64,000 nucleotides of DNA from contig JACKJP010000007.1 of assembly GCA_020637895.1 (NCBI GenBank), positions 124,001 to 188,000 of the forward strand, given 5' to 3'. The stretch's first letter is position 1; each line of letters starts with the position of its first letter. The position numbers and the translations under genes were made by a program. Shown here piece after piece: positions 63,014-64,000 of the stretch. The DNA is from Rhodobiaceae bacterium (GTDB taxonomy: Bacteria; Pseudomonadota; Alphaproteobacteria; Rhizobiales; Tepidamorphaceae). The notes beneath the pieces were generated by a model. That model was not told the origin of the DNA and did not search any database. It saw only the letters and a list, made by a program, of their open reading frames with translations.

Positions 63014-64000
63014 TCAGGCCTTGCGCAGCTTAACCGGCAGTTCGTCGATACCGATGACGAAGTTGGAGAAGCGGCGCTTCGGCGGCCCCAGCGTCTCGAT
63101 CATGAGATTGCGCTTGAGCAGCTCTTCCCAGAAGACACGCAGCTGCATTTCGGCCAGCCGGTTGCCGAAGCAGCGGTGGATGCCGAAACCGAACGAGACA
63201 TGCTGGCGCGGGTTCTTGCGGTCGATGATGAAGTTGTAGGGGTCTTCAATCATCTCCTCGTCGCGGTTGCCCGAGATGTACCAGAGGATGACCTTGTCGC
63301 CCTTCTTGATCTTCTCGCCCTTGAATTCCGTGTCGCATGTGCCGTGCGGCGCATGTGAGCGACCGGGAAACCCAGCGGATCATCTCCGGCACCATCGATT
63401 CCACCAGCGCCGGGTTGGCCCGCAGCTTTTCGTATTCGTGCGGGTATTCGTTGAGAGCGACGGCGCCGCCGGAGATCGTGTTGCGCGTGGTATCGTTGCC
63501 GCCGACCATCAGCAGGATGATCATGCCGCGCAACTCCTGATCGTTCATGTTGCAGGTGTTGGAGGCATGGGCCAGCATCGACACGAGGTCGTGCTGCGGC
63601 GGAAGTTCCTTGCGCTCCTCGTAGAGCTTGCGGAAATAGGCACCGCATGGCGCCAGGGCTTCGTACTTCTTGTACTCGTCCGTGATCTCGCCGCCGACCT
63701 TGAGGTCGAGATTGACCAGGTCGCTCCACTCGGTCAGCAGACGGCGGTCCTCGAAGGGGAAGTCCATCAGACGGGCAAGCACGCGGCCCGTCAGTTCCAC
63801 AGACATCGCGTCGACCCATTCGATCTCGGTATCGAGCGGCAGGCCATCGAGAATGTCGTTGGTCTCGGCGCGGACGAATTCCTCCATCCGTTGCAGGTTG
63901 AAGGGCGAGACGATCGGGTTGACCACCTTGCGCTGTTCGTCATGCACCGGTGGATCGGCGACCATGAAGCTCTTTCGGATCGTGTCCTGCGGCTGTTCCT
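63014..64000 (-). pseudogene. CYP153-like cytochrome P450, two frameshifts, cut by window edge
   Basis: The frame is open beyond 64000, so the N-terminus is missing. In order on the minus strand: MVADPPVHDEQRKVVNPIV, the I-helix LLMVGGNDTTRNTISGG, the ExxR motif EMIR, then two breaks, then GDKVILWYISGNRDEE, the heme loop FGFGIHRCFG (Cys thiolate) and the end SNFVIGIDELPVKLRKA. The order and GNRDEE and NRLAEMQL segments match CYP153-type alkane or fatty-acid omega-hydroxylases. Reading needs one extra base near 63366 (a C-run) and one near 63340. Between them PVAHMRRTA reads in the middle frame. Either a recent pseudogene or sequence errors. Confidence 0.8.

Overview
The window is chromosomal DNA from an alphaproteobacterium of the Hyphomicrobiales (Rhizobiales) type or a close relative. 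The evidence is high GC, dense coding, and several gene orders typical of that group: secF-secD-yajC, a LysM/LytM lipoprotein, pcm-surE-serS-tatC-tatB-tatA, scpB-scpA-nagZ, a SPOR protein, argS, dgt facing erpA, exoR, and valS-popZ-tolC-pcm. Complete aapJQMP next to metC, a phasin and an NDUFS4-type complex I protein fit the same group. A CYP153-like P450 and many CoA-ester genes suggest a free-living heterotroph using aliphatic or related acids; the genus cannot be fixed from the sequence.

Layout. 1-27.2 kb: core housekeeping block, mostly minus strand, for protein export (SecDF/YajC, TatABC), translation (serS, argS, valS), chromosome segregation (ScpAB, PopZ), cell envelope (NlpD-like lipoprotein, NagZ, SPOR, TolC) and nucleotide/DNA repair (dgt, xth). 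An orphan FbpC/PotA-like ABC ATPase is wedged between scpB and tatA. 27.4-33.3 kb: tRNA-Cys and tRNA-Asn, a hotdog thioesterase, a 12-13-helix membrane protein, an alpha/beta hydrolase, cysteine synthase and a mercaptopyruvate sulfurtransferase. 33.3-41.8 kb: a glycosyltransferase, the aap amino-acid ABC operon (AapP carries an unusual Lys/Ala-rich head), metC, a phasin, a YnfA protein, tRNA-Arg, NDUFS4 and tRNA-Pro. 42.1-50.6 kb: oxidoreductases, including a tandem pair of PRISE-like SDRs, a lipocalin-fold-like protein coupled to a crotonase, a DUF6285 protein, a phosphotransferase, DUF192, a double cold-shock protein and glyoxalase I.

50.6-53.0 kb is the most unusual part. A 2.3 kb low-GC insert sits at the 3' end of tRNA-Glu, bounded by a perfect 16-bp direct repeat of the tRNA end. 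It has no integrase, only three overlapping genes of unknown function in one minus-strand operon. It is a minimal tRNA-targeted island carrying a candidate undescribed three-gene system.

53.0-64.0 kb: an SDR; a small membrane protein; a five-gene minus-strand cluster (crotonase, SDR, acyl-CoA synthetase, MaoC, TRAP solute receptor) that looks like uptake and CoA-dependent breakdown of a carboxylic acid; eptA-dgkA for phosphoethanolamine modification of lipid A and diacylglycerol recycling; a VOC protein; and a CYP153-like P450 that reads only through two single-base frameshifts and runs off the window.
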